Part shown: positions 1-10,265 of the stretch, piece by piece | How the letters are laid out: every line of letters starts with the position of its first letter | Position numbering within the stretch: the first letter of the stretch is position 1 | Source of the DNA: Margaritispora aquatica | Taxonomy: Eukaryota > Ascomycota > Leotiomycetes > Helotiales > Discinellaceae | Length of the DNA stretch: 64,000 nucleotides | NCBI GenBank assembly: GCA_007644065.1 | Contig: VJWN01000011.1 | Span: 248,001 to 312,000 of the forward strand | Reading direction: 5' to 3' | Notes under the pieces: model-generated | The model's input: the letters and a program-made list of their open reading frames with translations, nothing else | Database searches by the model: none | What the model was told of the DNA's origin: nothing | Translations under genes and position numbers: made by a program

Positions 1-671
1 AACACGACCAGGTACTTGTACAGCGGGTACTTCTTCTGAAACAGCGTGATGTGGAGGAACATGACGGGAAGGAGCTTGCACGACTTTGCGAGGATGAACG
101 TCACGTAGTCGATGTGGGCGAGCGAGGCATAGCCAAACGGCGAAGCCAGCGACGTCGTGACGGCCACCAGGAACAAGGGCACGAAGATGCGGCGGTTGGG
201 GAAGATGGGCTTGGGTGTTGCGGCGCCCGCGGACTCGTAGCTCAGGTACATGTAGCCCACCAGGGCGGCGAAGACGGATTGGAAGGTGTTGAGGAAGACG
301 GGGAATTTGAAGAGTTCGGGTTTGGAGGCGGGGCCGTAGGGAGTGGTCGTCAGGCGTTCTTGGAGGAGTGCCCATGTTATGCTGCGATCGAAGTTAGCTT
401 GTGCCGTGGCTATGGTATGTTATGGGAGCTGGGAGACGTACAATGAACCGTATATGCCTAGCACTGCGAAGGCTAATTGCAATGCGCCGGCTTCCTTCTT
501 CTCTTCCATGTCTTTAACTGGACTCCCTTTCGCATGGCCATTGCTGGCCTCTTTCATGGCCTTATCCAAATTCCTAGGACTCAGAGTCGATGCGCCGTTC
601 GTCTCGTTCTTGTTGAAGTATTCCGAAGAGGGTTCTCGCCTCAATGGCGTGGTTTGTTTCGTTCGCGCCAT
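1..671 (-). CDS. HUT1: UDP-galactose transporter homolog HUT1 (5' part, runs off left edge)
   Basis: N-terminal part of a SLC35B1-type nucleotide-sugar transporter of the ER/Golgi membrane; the family carries UDP-galactose or related substrates into the lumen. Two coding exons are visible: 671-442 and 381 to the window edge. The 60-bp intron between them (441-382) has donor GTACGT and acceptor CGCAG. The protein starts MARTKQTTPLRR, has a charged cytosolic tail of about 65 residues, then a first membrane segment (LQLAFAVLGIYGSF). After the splice it reads ITWALLQERLTT. Further hydrophobic segments and the family-like stretch AHIDYVTFILAKSCKLLPVM follow. The C-terminal half lies outside the window. 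Start chosen at the MARTKQ methionine; an upstream in-frame ATG at 803 adds no family-like sequence. Shares a divergent promoter region with the coactosin gene. Confidence 0.88.
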
Positions 672-1407
672 GATGTCTGTATATCTTATTCTTCTCCCCA
701 AGTCAAACGAACGTTGTAATGATTGATTGATTGATTGATTGGCAGCGAACTCTGCGCAGATTGCCAGGAAAGCCGAAAGGAAAGCAAATGGTATCTCAAA
801 CAAGAAAATGAGAAAGAAAAAAAGAGAGAGAGGGTGGTCTGTAAAGCCAGCAAAGCGATTGAAGATATATATAAAGTAATACTTAACTTACTTTACTGCA
901 AGCTGGCAACAATTCGAAATATCACTAAGTGAATTATCCGCCTTCGCCCACTGGGCTGATCCCTCGCCCTGCCCTGCCCTGCCCTGACGCTTTACCTGAT
1001 CCAGTGACCTCACCGCACTGATCTGCCGCCCCGCTCTCCAACTCGAGACAGCCGAGCCCGACTTCAACCATGCAATGTGCCCGAACCTCTCTTCGTTTTG
1101 ACAGCTTGCACTTCAGTTCAATCCAGCTCAATCCAGCTCAATCCAGTCCAGAGATCAACTTGACCACCAGATATACTTCGTTTGTCCGCAATCATATAGT
1201 CCGTCTCATTGAATTCTACATAGAAACTAAAGACAATCGATTGCGGACCCCATCGATTCGCTATATACCTTATTCTACCCCTCCACCCACACACCCCACT
1301 TCAATCGACTACACCACCACCACCACCACCTCTCTCAATCCAACCTCACAACCACAACCACAACCACCACCCAACTCAACCTCAAACCCAATCCCCAACC
1401 CCCAAAA
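672..1407. promoter_or_regulatory. Divergent promoter region HUT1/coactosin
   Basis: No gene seen. It holds a (GATT)n tract at 717-740, a purine-rich stretch at about 805-840 and a (GCCCT)4 repeat at 966-986. A CA/CCA-rich leader at about 1270-1400 runs into the coactosin ATG (context CAAAAATG) and looks like a typical fungal pyrimidine-rich 5' UTR. Transcription start sites cannot be placed from sequence alone. Confidence 0.5.
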
Positions 1408-1848
1408 ATGTCAGGTGCCGACTCCCCCGAAATCCTCGCCGCCTACGACGCCGTGCGCTCCGACAAAGACGCAACAACGTACCTAATAATCTCGTACGCC
1501 TCGGCGGTCGGGGACAAGCTGGTGCTGTCGTCGACGGGGACAGGGACGCTCAGCGAGGTAGCGGACAAGCTGGACCCGTCGCAGGCGCAGTACGCGTACG
1601 TGCGAGTCGAGTACGCCAACGACACGGAGTCGAAGCGGGTAAAGTTCGTGCTGGTCATCTGGATCGGGGAGGGCACCAAGGTGATGCGGAAGGCGCGGGT
1701 CAGCATTGAGAGCGGGACCGTGAAGAAGGTGCTGGGCCATCATAGCATTCAGGTCGATGCGAGGGATAAGGGGGACTTGGACGAGAAGGATATTGTGGTG
1801 AGGTTGAGGAAGGCCGGGGGTGCGGATTATAATGGTGGGAGGGGTTGA
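1408..1848 (+). CDS. Coactosin-like actin-binding protein (ADF-H domain)
   Basis: 146-residue single-exon protein, the length of one ADF-homology domain. Coactosin binds F-actin and counteracts capping in the cortical cytoskeleton; it is related to cofilin but usually does not depolymerise filaments. Family-like features are the N-terminal helix (AAYDAVRSDKDATTYLIISY), the central FVLVIWIGEGTKVMRKARVS segment and the conserved C-terminus LRKAGGADYNGG. The ATG is in good context (AAAAATGTC) after a CA-rich leader. No frameshift or missing segment was seen. The 3' flank immediately carries GGTGA repeats. Confidence 0.9.
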   Translation: MSGADSPEILAAYDAVRSDKDATTYLIISYASAVGDKLVLSSTGTGTLSEVADKLDPSQAQYAYVRVEYANDTESKRVKFVLVIWIGEGTKVMRKARVSIESGTVKKVLGHHSIQVDARDKGDLDEKDIVVRLRKAGGADYNGGRG

Positions 1849-1852
1849 GGCA

Positions 1853-1882
1853 AGGTGAGGTGAGGTGAGGTGAGGTGAGGTG
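1853..1882. repeat. (GGTGA)n short tandem repeat
   Basis: About six copies of the pentamer directly downstream of the coactosin stop, probably within its 3' UTR. Confidence 0.85.
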
Positions 1883-3074
1883 GCTTGGGGTTTGGAGTAT
1901 GGGTGGTTCTGTCCTGCTTTGGATGCGGATTTCGGTTTGCATGGAAAAGTATGTATGGTAGGTAGATGATCATTGAGCATTGGTGTGGATATTTGGGGAG
2001 CAGGAAGGTGGTTTGGTTGAGCATTTTCGGGCGTACGTAAACCTACAAGACAGACTTTACCTAGGTATGCATAGAGAATAGAAAGAGGTGCTGGATTACG
2101 CCTGATTCGAGGAGAGCTTATGAACATCAGAGGCGTTCTAACACTGGTATTGGACGGTTTATGTGAAAGCCGCAGGTGGTTATTTATACTCGTACTAATA
2201 TAGCATGGGGTAAATACTCGATGGCACGCTGTTGTCGCCACCTTAGGAATAATTCTGAAATGGCCTGGATATAATTCCCTTCGAAACACTTACGAATGTA
2301 ATCACCAAGACTGAGGCACAAGTCAAACAAGCCGTCACAGTAAGCGAAGAAAGAAACAATTGTTCGAAGTCTCGTATTGTTTAGCCTAGTCTACGACTAA
2401 ATCCTACGTACATCCTCTAACAGAGGAGTTCGTATCCACATGACCAGCGGACCGGCAATAGACAACCACAAGGAGGCGAGGCGGCGGCGGATTAGGACTA
2501 TAATGTAGGTAAAGTCATCGAAGGAGCGAATTGGTGATATGACAAGGCGCGAGTCAAGAGATATCCAGACGTCACTGGAAATCATGGGTGTAGGGGGGGA
2601 AGGAATGTTAATTGTTGGGTGGTGGATCGTAATATCGTGACTTTAAGAGAATTGTATTGGTCATAGCCGCATGAATGACGAGATTAGGACGATTCTCGTG
2701 CGTTCGAGGGAGAGTGATATCGGTTTGGCAAGAGGTGTCAAGACAGTGTGTCGGTGTCTCGAGTTGGGTTTAAATGTCAAGACGATTCGTCTGTTATCGA
2801 GTATTCGAGGGGAAGGACAAGTGAGATGCGTAGTGCACCGGTTCACATGCCGCTGATGACCGTAAATTCGTAAAGTCCGTCACAAGGAAAAGTAAAATCG
2901 TGAAAGAGCCAATGGATGCTTTTGGAGAAGTGAATACTCGGTCAATTAAAAGATCGATGCGGACCTTCCAAGATTCGCCGCAGTATCATAGCAGCCTTGC
3001 GGCAAGTGAAATCTGGAGGAACCGAGAATGTGTGCCCGCAGGAAAGAAACGTAAAGATTCCAGGAATCAGGTCC
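1883..3074. other. Intergenic, convergent 3' flanks
   Basis: Between the convergent coactosin and KH genes. Only short open frames (under 90 codons) without family resemblance were found. No RNA gene or repeat was recognised. Confidence 0.5.
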
Positions 3075-4312
3075 TTAGTCTCTTTGTTGAGAATTACCCT
3101 CGCTTCGGCGGATCTTCTCGGCCTCGAGGTTCTCATACAACAGGTAGAGAGCAGACTCGTTAGCCTTAGCGCTACCAGTAATAGTGAACATGCGCTCCCC
3201 AGTCTCATCATGGGGTGCCTTAGCAATGCTGATACGGGCACCAGAAGTCTTTCGGATCTCGCTGATCTTGCTTCCAGCACGTCCAATGATACATCCAACC
3301 ATATCAGAAGGAATGCTGATGTTTTGAGTCTGCAACTCCTCTCCGTTCTCATCGTGAGTGGGTGGGGCACCGCGTTGAGCAGCATCTGAATCCGAGCGAC
3401 GGTTGTTGTAGGCCCGGGGAGCTCCTTCGCTGAAGTCGGCTCCATTTCCAGTCCGTAAGACACGGCTGCTCTGGTAACCACCACGGTCACCACGGTCACC
3501 GCGATCTCCACGATCTCCACGGTCGCCACGGTCGCCACCACGTCGGTCGTCTCGGTCACCACCTTGTCGCATCTCTTGACCACCGGTTTGAGTTCGTACA
3601 ACTGGGTTATACAGGACGGTGCCAGTTCCGCGTTGCCAGTCATCAATCAGACACTTGCAAATTTCCCAAATAGCCTTTTGAATGCCTTCTGGCGCACCTT
3701 GAACCTCAACAATGCGTTCTGTGGATTGAGGAAGCATCTCCTTCTGAGCCACCATGCGAACGCCAGAGACATCCTGGATGTGCTTGATCTTGAGACCTTG
3801 ACGACCAATGATCGTACCCATCTGGTTATGCGAAATCAATAGCTTGATGGCTAGATTCAGAGTCAGCTTGGTCAACAAGTCTCAAAAAAACCAAGTTCTG
3901 GCAACTTACGGTGAGTACCATTGTTTGAGACAACTCCACCCATACCCATCTGTGGTGCGCCCTCCAAGAGAGCTTTGGCTACAATAGCATATGCCTTTGC
4001 AATTGCCTCGCATCCTCCAGCAATTGTCAGAACGCGATCATGGACACCTTGAACCACCTTGCTGACTCCGGCCTTGACTCCCGTCTCATCGCGGAGGTCA
4101 GCGACGTTCTTGCCGCCCTTGCCAATGATGACACCAGCTTCCTTGGAGGAGACAATGGCTCGCAGGGTGAGTTGAGCCTCAGCATATTCCTCCTCAGTCT
4201 TGGGGAGTGGCTCTCCGTCAGGTCCAAGTCGCTCTTCGTGACCAATGGCCAGGTTGTTCATGCTCTCAGCGAGCTCATCGCCATTTGGCGCATTGTCTTG
4301 TGGAGCAGCCAT
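3075..4312 (-). CDS. Three-KH-domain RNA-binding protein (Rnc1 / PBP2 / hnRNP K-like)
   Basis: 392-residue protein from two exons, 4312-3910 and 3850-3075. The 59-bp intron has donor GTAAGT and acceptor TCTAG, and splicing gives THPIKLLISHN across the junction. Three KH domains each carry an intact GxxG loop: VIIGKGGKNV (about residue 60), TIIGRQGLKI (about 150) and CIIGRAGSKI (about 315). Between KH2 and KH3 lies a disordered GDR/RGG-like repeat (GDRGDRGDRG, about 220-240). Related fungal proteins (S. pombe Rnc1, budding yeast Pbp2/Khd1) bind and stabilise or localise mRNAs. Paralogue assignment within this family is uncertain, but the KH fold is clear. A long CT-rich tract precedes the gene on its coding strand. 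Confidence 0.88.
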
Positions 4313-5487
4313 GATGGATGTGGATTGATTGAATTAGAAGATTTGCTGAGGAGTTGAGGATTTGAGGGTAGAAGAATTGCGAATTTGTGGGATTTCTCTT
4401 TGTTCTGCGCAACCAAAGTTAGTCTTGAAGCATGTAGAATAAATGATCAATGGTGTGAAGTGGCGGATGGAAAAAGCTGTAGCTCAAGCTCAAGCTCGTG
4501 TATGTGTATGTGTATTCGTATTCCTTCCCAGCATGACCTACCTTACCTTTGAAGAGGATCTGGCGACGCGCAGATGGAAATTGTTTGGTGGGAGGAAGTG
4601 GGGTTGATGTGGATGGTGGGAGTGGTGGGAGTGGTGGGAGAGAGAGGTGGGAGAAGATCGGACGTCGGAGGTTATGAGGTTGAGGGAGAGAAAAAGTTCG
4701 AGGTAAGGTAAGGTAGGTGAAGGGTAGGTAGGTAGGGTAAGGTAGGGTAAGGGAGGTAGGGTAAGGGAGGGAGGGTAAGGGAGGTAGGGTGAAAGGTACT
4801 TTGAAGGGGGGGGGAGGAGGAAGGTTTTGCGACAAACTCTAAAAGAGAAAAACGTACCTTTCAAGTGGGGGGTGGGGTGAGGTAAAGTGACGTGGTAGTA
4901 GAGAGTCGAGAGGAGAGAGTCGCGAGTAAGGTGTAAGGTGTAAGGTACCTTGGAGAGTACAGAGTAAAAGAGGAGGGAAGAGGGAAGAGGGAAGAGGGAA
5001 GAAGAGACGATCAAATGAATTATCGTTCTTGGGATTGAGGGTCGGGTGAGGGTCGGGGGGTCGGGGAGGTGGAGAGAAAGAAGGAGGAGGAAGGAAGATG
5101 GACTCAAGGAGGAGGAGGAGGTGGAGGAGGAGGAATTGATCTTTGTAGTATTTGGGTGTGTGAAAGAAAAAGAGGTTGAGGAATCGGGAGTGGTTTTTTT
5201 TTTTTCTTTCTTTCTTTGACGAAAGAATATAAAGTAAAGGCAGAAAGGTAAAGGTATGGATTTAGTATGGATCTAGTACGGTGGTATGTTCGGTTTTTTC
5301 TGATATTACCTATCACACAGTACTGGCACTGGAACTGGCATTGGAATTGGACTGCAACTGGACTGGTACCAGCTTACCTGACTTACCCTTACCCTTACCC
5401 TTACCGAGTCTACCTTACTATGCCTACCTCGTCCCTAGGTCTATGGTCTATGGTTTATGTTCTATGGTCTCTCCTCTCTAGTACACG

Positions 5488-5671
5488 ACTACCACTACCA
5501 CTACAACTACAACTACAACTACAACTACCACTACCACTACCACTACCACTACAACTACAACTACAACTACCACTACAACTACAACTACCACTGCAACTAC
5601 AACTACAACTACAACTACAACTACAACTACAACTACAACTACAACTACCATCTACCTCTACCTCTACCTCT
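5488..5671. repeat. (CTACAA/CTACCA)n minisatellite
   Basis: About 180 bp of uninterrupted hexamer-like units ACTACC and ACAACT, ending in CTACCT units. The order of variant blocks suggests slippage expansion. Confidence 0.92.
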
Positions 5672-5882
5672 ATTTCCTACCTTTACCTTTTCTTTACCTT
5701 CCCTACCTTTACTTACCTTTACCTTGACCTGGTTCGCTACAGACTTCCGTCGGATGGATTGATGGATTGCCGCTATGTACATACTGTAGGGTCAGAGATA
5801 AATAAATAAATAAATTCCTACCTTGCGTAGAAAGCTAAGAAAAAAGCTAAGACTAAAAGGTATCGCGGGGCAGAAAGACCAG

Positions 5883-5941
5883 ACCACCACCACCACCACC
5901 ACCACCAAAAATGACACAGACACACACACACACACACACAA
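5883..5941. repeat. (ACC)8 and (CA)n microsatellites
   Basis: Eight ACC triplets at 5883-5906, then a CA dinucleotide run to 5941. Confidence 0.9.
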
Positions 5942-7299
5942 CTCAATTGAACTACCACCACCGTGAGATTGAGATCATTTGAGACCACACGTTCAAGCTC
6001 CACTGTACTGACTGACACATTGGCATATGGCTACATACGATTGACACAAACACAACTCTGGAGTTATGGGGTCAAAACCCCATCAACAAGGGTTTGCAAT
6101 TGGATTCACCAGCAACCGATCTTTTTTTTTTTATTTTTTTTTACAAGCGAATAATAATTAATCTTCACGGGAAACTTCAGATTGGATTTATCCTGGGGGA
6201 GGGCTTTGCGGGCGGGCTGGTCTTGGTGGTGAGTGAGTGAGGTGAGGTCCCTCCGTCGCTGCAGGTGCTGCACATGTCTTTCACGTCTTTTCATGTCTCT
6301 CCCATGCCTGCTTCTGCCATGCTTCACTCACTCACTCACCCTGCCCTGTCCCGCCAGTCTGCTTCCATCCTCTCCAATCCTGCCCGGTGGGACGAGTGGA
6401 GTCGACAGATCCCCCTTCGCTGATGGGCTCTCTCCTTCCACTCCCGAGCTGTCAAGAACGCCGACTGCACGAGGATCTTTTGTGGACGTGCACGAAGGAG
6501 AGAGAGAGAGAAAAAAAAAAAGAAAAAAAGCGACATGATACCACATATCTCACACCCCAAGCAGCACCAGCAGCAGCCAGCAGCAGCTAGCAGCTAACAG
6601 GTAAACAGGTAAACAGCCTCGAAAAGGGTCGACAGGTGCCATGCACTGGGCTTTTGCAGTCAATCACTGGGAAATACCTGGATTCTGCAATCTCACTGGC
6701 CACCAGCTCTCACTTTTTCGACCAACCACCCAACGATGCCATGTACAGACCTGCGGATTTGATCCGGAGGAGGGGTATGGAACGTGATCACATGGCCGGG
6801 AATACGATAATTGATACCTGCAATCTATGTACCGCAGGAAGAAAGAATTACTGAGATACTTCCAATGTAAGGTCCCTTTCAGTGCTATAATAAAGTCGAT
6901 ATTCAATATTGGTCGCATTCGAGGAGGTTAAGAGGGTGAGGATCCAGAACACCAGCTGGCTGAGAAAGTGGGCAGTGGAATCAGAGGTCCTCATTGGTAG
7001 CTGCCTGCGTGGGACCGCATATCTTCTGCAGCAGCCTCAATTCTGGCACCGCTTTGAACGAGGGGGAGCTCAGGGAAGTCTTCCGCACGTATCCTCACCT
7101 CACTTTCTCCAGGATATGCCTCGCCATCATGGTGTGTGAACGTCGGTAAGAATGATGAATATGATATGTCCCATTTCATGCGCATCATCACCTAATATCC
7201 CGTGGCCAAATCCTCGTGGAACAGGATTCGGCACCAATGGGGCTCGCTTGGAGCTCCCATCCATTATCATTTGCTAGTCCCAGTTGCTATGTAGCTTTC

Positions 7300-9777
7300 C
7301 TATGTAGCTTTACTATTCTTTATGGTTCCCAAATCAAAGGCTTCCTCAACATTAATTAAAGATGCTAACCGTGAGCTTGGCTCTCCTTCCTCACCAAAGA
7401 GGAATGCTGCTTTTTCGCGCTTTGGCCCCGAAGTCGGTTTTCTACTGGATTTGAGAAATGGTGATGTACTCTTAGGCGGGCCAGTATTATTGACACTCGG
7501 ACTTGAGCTGACATCTGGTTCGAGCATCCACGAGAAGCTCGACTGAGCAATAGTCGATCTGGTGGGCACGGGGGCTTTCGGTCTTACAGGTACGTCTGCT
7601 TCGTTTGGTGCCATGGAATCTGCGGGTAAATCTATTGCGGGTATAACATTCTCTTCCTTCAAATCTTGCTTGGTGCTTGGGACGTCGTCTGGTATGGGAC
7701 TGCTTTGCAATGGTTTTGTCGTAGTCTTCGCCAGAGGTGTAGGGACCTCTGGGTCGGGCGTGGGCGGATCAGGTGCTTCATCCGACGTGGAGTGCAGAGT
7801 GCTTTGACGTGGGGGCAGCGGCGTGGTCACCAGCGACTCGACGTGGGAGGAGATTTCGGGAAGTGGCATAGTTGCATCCTCCAAGTAGATTTTGACAAAT
7901 TCCACCTTTGCAATAGCCAGGTCCATAGCAGCGATGTAGGTTGCCTTATCAGCATCTGGCGCAACTGAAACTCCGCGGAGGTCTGTCATTGCTTGTTCAA
8001 GCATGCGTGCCAGCTGTTTGTTGCGCGTGTTGATGGCCGTTATCGACGCTCGCGAAGCTGGAATTTGCTTGCCTTCGTCGAGAGACCATCGCATAACATC
8101 AGATGTCCGCCGACTTGCCGAACTATTCCTGGAGGCTTGAAGACCCTGCATATTTTTCTTCACCTCTCCGACAGCATCTCGGACCGCTTGATTGATCCCG
8201 AGCCGCTCTCCTCGTTCGAGAACGCCCTTGGTAGCCCCTTGAAATAGTCCTTCAATCCCACCCTGCTGCTGTAAAAATCGTGCTGGCGAAGGAAGTGGAG
8301 ATCTAGTTCTACCAAACTGGCGACTAGGACTGAGTGCTTGACCTAAAGGTGTCTCTGGTCGCGCGTGCGACGACTCTACAGCTGGCGTTTTCCCACTGTA
8401 CTTGCTGATAATGGTTGATCCTCCAGCCGGAGAGAAGTTATCTCTAAGATAGATTGCGTCGTCAATGAATGTCTGTGGCCCATTGGGAGCATCGGGAGCT
8501 GGATACTTGAGTAGCAGCATTAATGCAAAGGAGTAGTTCGAATCTATTACTGTGGGAACGTTTAGTAACATGATAGATGTCCGTGTATATATACTGAACT
8601 TACAGTCCCATCGTATCCTCAAAAGCATTGCTACACAAACCATGTCTATAAGTTCTAACCCTGGATCTTCTGCAAGAAGAGTGTCCCATAATGCTAACAG
8701 GTCGTCGAATGGAAATTCTCGACCGAATAATAACCTTATCCATCGTCTAATTTCACGTTAGAACTCCTTAGATCTCTAAGATTTAGGATACTTACATGAG
8801 GAATATCTGGGGGAGAACCTCGATATCTTTCAGATGTTTGGCCAGCTCGGGATCAACTCGAGCAAGATAGACTTCATGGATCCGTTTGCTTCGCTCGACT
8901 ATAGGCGACTCGCCATGTTGAGGTGTCCCTGCTCCACTAGCTGAGGCGTCTGGTCTGCGTTCTGGCTCGCCCAACTCGTAGAAAGACTTGGCCGATCGCA
9001 TGATCAATGACAGTAGTGTAAATGCATCATGCTCGATGAAGGATGAATCTAGCATCTCATTCATGCCCGGTTCCTCTTTGTATTGGCTAGCACTTACCAA
9101 GTCAATCGCATCTTCCTCGATGACCCAGAGTATTGGTGCCAGTACCTCGTGCATACCTTGTCGATAACCTACATCTTGGTTTATTTTGCAAAAGATGAAT
9201 AATACGTCAAGCAATATTCGCTGTGTCTCCGGCTTCCGAAAATATGGCTCATCTGGCATGCATCGCTCAACATCTTGAAAGATTTCTGCTCTAATCTCCT
9301 CATCTTGTCGTAATGTGTTCCACGGTGACTAAGAGTTTTAGTCTGAGATATTTTCATAAATCATTTGAGGCAACATACGTGTTTATCATCATCTAGTGGA
9401 TCTAACGCGCTACCGAGCTCGTCTGGATTCTCTATGAATCTTAGGAAGTGTTCTCTCAAAGAAGTATAAGCACTCCGAGAATCAGCTATCGCTGAAGCCC
9501 ATCTCGTGACATCTGTGCTTTGGAATAATAGAAAGTTCTTTGAGGCAAATTAGAGATGTATAACACTGGTTTCACGGAGACTCGCCTTCCAGCACACCGA
9601 GCGAAGACCCGATAAGCACGCATTATCATCGCCATGTAATTTCACGGATTTTTTGAGCCCATTCAACGTTGTGGCATGTCTCAGAGTGTTATGCCATCGA
9701 TTCCTCGACGTAAGTTAGTGAGTGAGATGAGAGTGAGGTATCTGAGTGTATAACCTTGAATCCTCATACGACCGCAT
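7300..9777 (-). CDS. TBC-domain Rab GTPase-activating protein (TBC1D5-like)
   Basis: 741-residue protein from six exons: 9777-9755, 9703-9586, 9537-9379, 9328-8796, 8746-8604 and 8549-7300. All junction phases match. TBC proteins stimulate GTP hydrolysis by Rab GTPases on endosomal, vacuolar or Golgi membranes. Both catalytic fingers are present: the arginine finger IFQDVER (Arg about 122) and the glutamine finger YRQGM (Gln about 157). A complete TBC core follows to about residue 330 (RWIRLLFGREF, DLLALWDTLLAED). The C-terminal half is a serine/proline-rich disordered tail with a short predicted helix, and ends near EEAFDLGTIKNSKAT. Intron 2 appears to be a GC-AG intron. The first coding exon is only 23 bp and its donor (GTTATA) is weak, so the start is less certain than the rest. 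Divergent from the next gene. Confidence 0.85.
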
Positions 9778-10265
9778 CACTGTCTACTATCGTCCACGCT
9801 GAGTTAGTTTGGTGGCACGATGTTGCCCAGGTAATTCCTCTTATGTCAAATGGCGGAAGAGATGTCTGGCGAGCCTGGTTTCGGCGATCACCTTTATGAG
9901 CCGTTTTCAGTTCGTTCGAGGCTGAGAATGGATCCAAGCAGGCGAGCGCCAAGCCTCTTGGAAGTGCCTCCCCTCCCCCAATCATAATACTCAAGAATCA
10001 GTGTCATTCAGCCTTACCAAAGCTGGAAGAAGCATACATGAAATCGTTACTTTAAATCCTTCGAACGACCAGCAGAAATATGTTACTCTGTTGCCTATCG
10101 TACCTTGCCAACAACCTGGCGGTAGAGATACTTGTGTGCTTCTAACAGCCCCGAAGTCAAATGCAAATCATCTCTTCCTCATCGCAGAAGTGCAACTGGC
10201 TATGACATCTGGGCGAAGCCTGCATCGAAAGCTTGAATCCTGATTGTATATTCCTTCCTCTCACG
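9778..10265. promoter_or_regulatory. Bidirectional promoter, TBC GAP / Ppk6-like gene
   Basis: 488 bp between divergent start codons. No gene-like frame; no specific factor site recognised. Confidence 0.5.

Larger units (their letters stand above)
4313..7299. other. Long low-complexity spacer between KH and TBC genes
   Basis: No gene supported. The part next to the KH gene (about 4400-5260) is purine-rich on + (GGTAGG/GGTAAGG runs), hence CT-rich on the KH coding strand, as in many fungal promoters. It is followed by the CAACTA minisatellite, ACC and CA microsatellites and poly-T/A tracts near 6120-6150 and 6510-6530. Open frames here encode only repetitive peptides. Confidence 0.6.

Noticed and set aside
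5380..5405. TTACCC repeats resembling an interstitial telomere
   Set aside because: Fungal telomeres are TTAGGG/CCCTAA; TTACCC is neither strand of that, and the surrounding sequence is generic CT-rich low complexity.
5267..5809. 180-codon open frame across the minisatellite
   Set aside because: Encodes only repeat-derived Leu/Gln/Pro runs; an artefact of a stop-free repeat.
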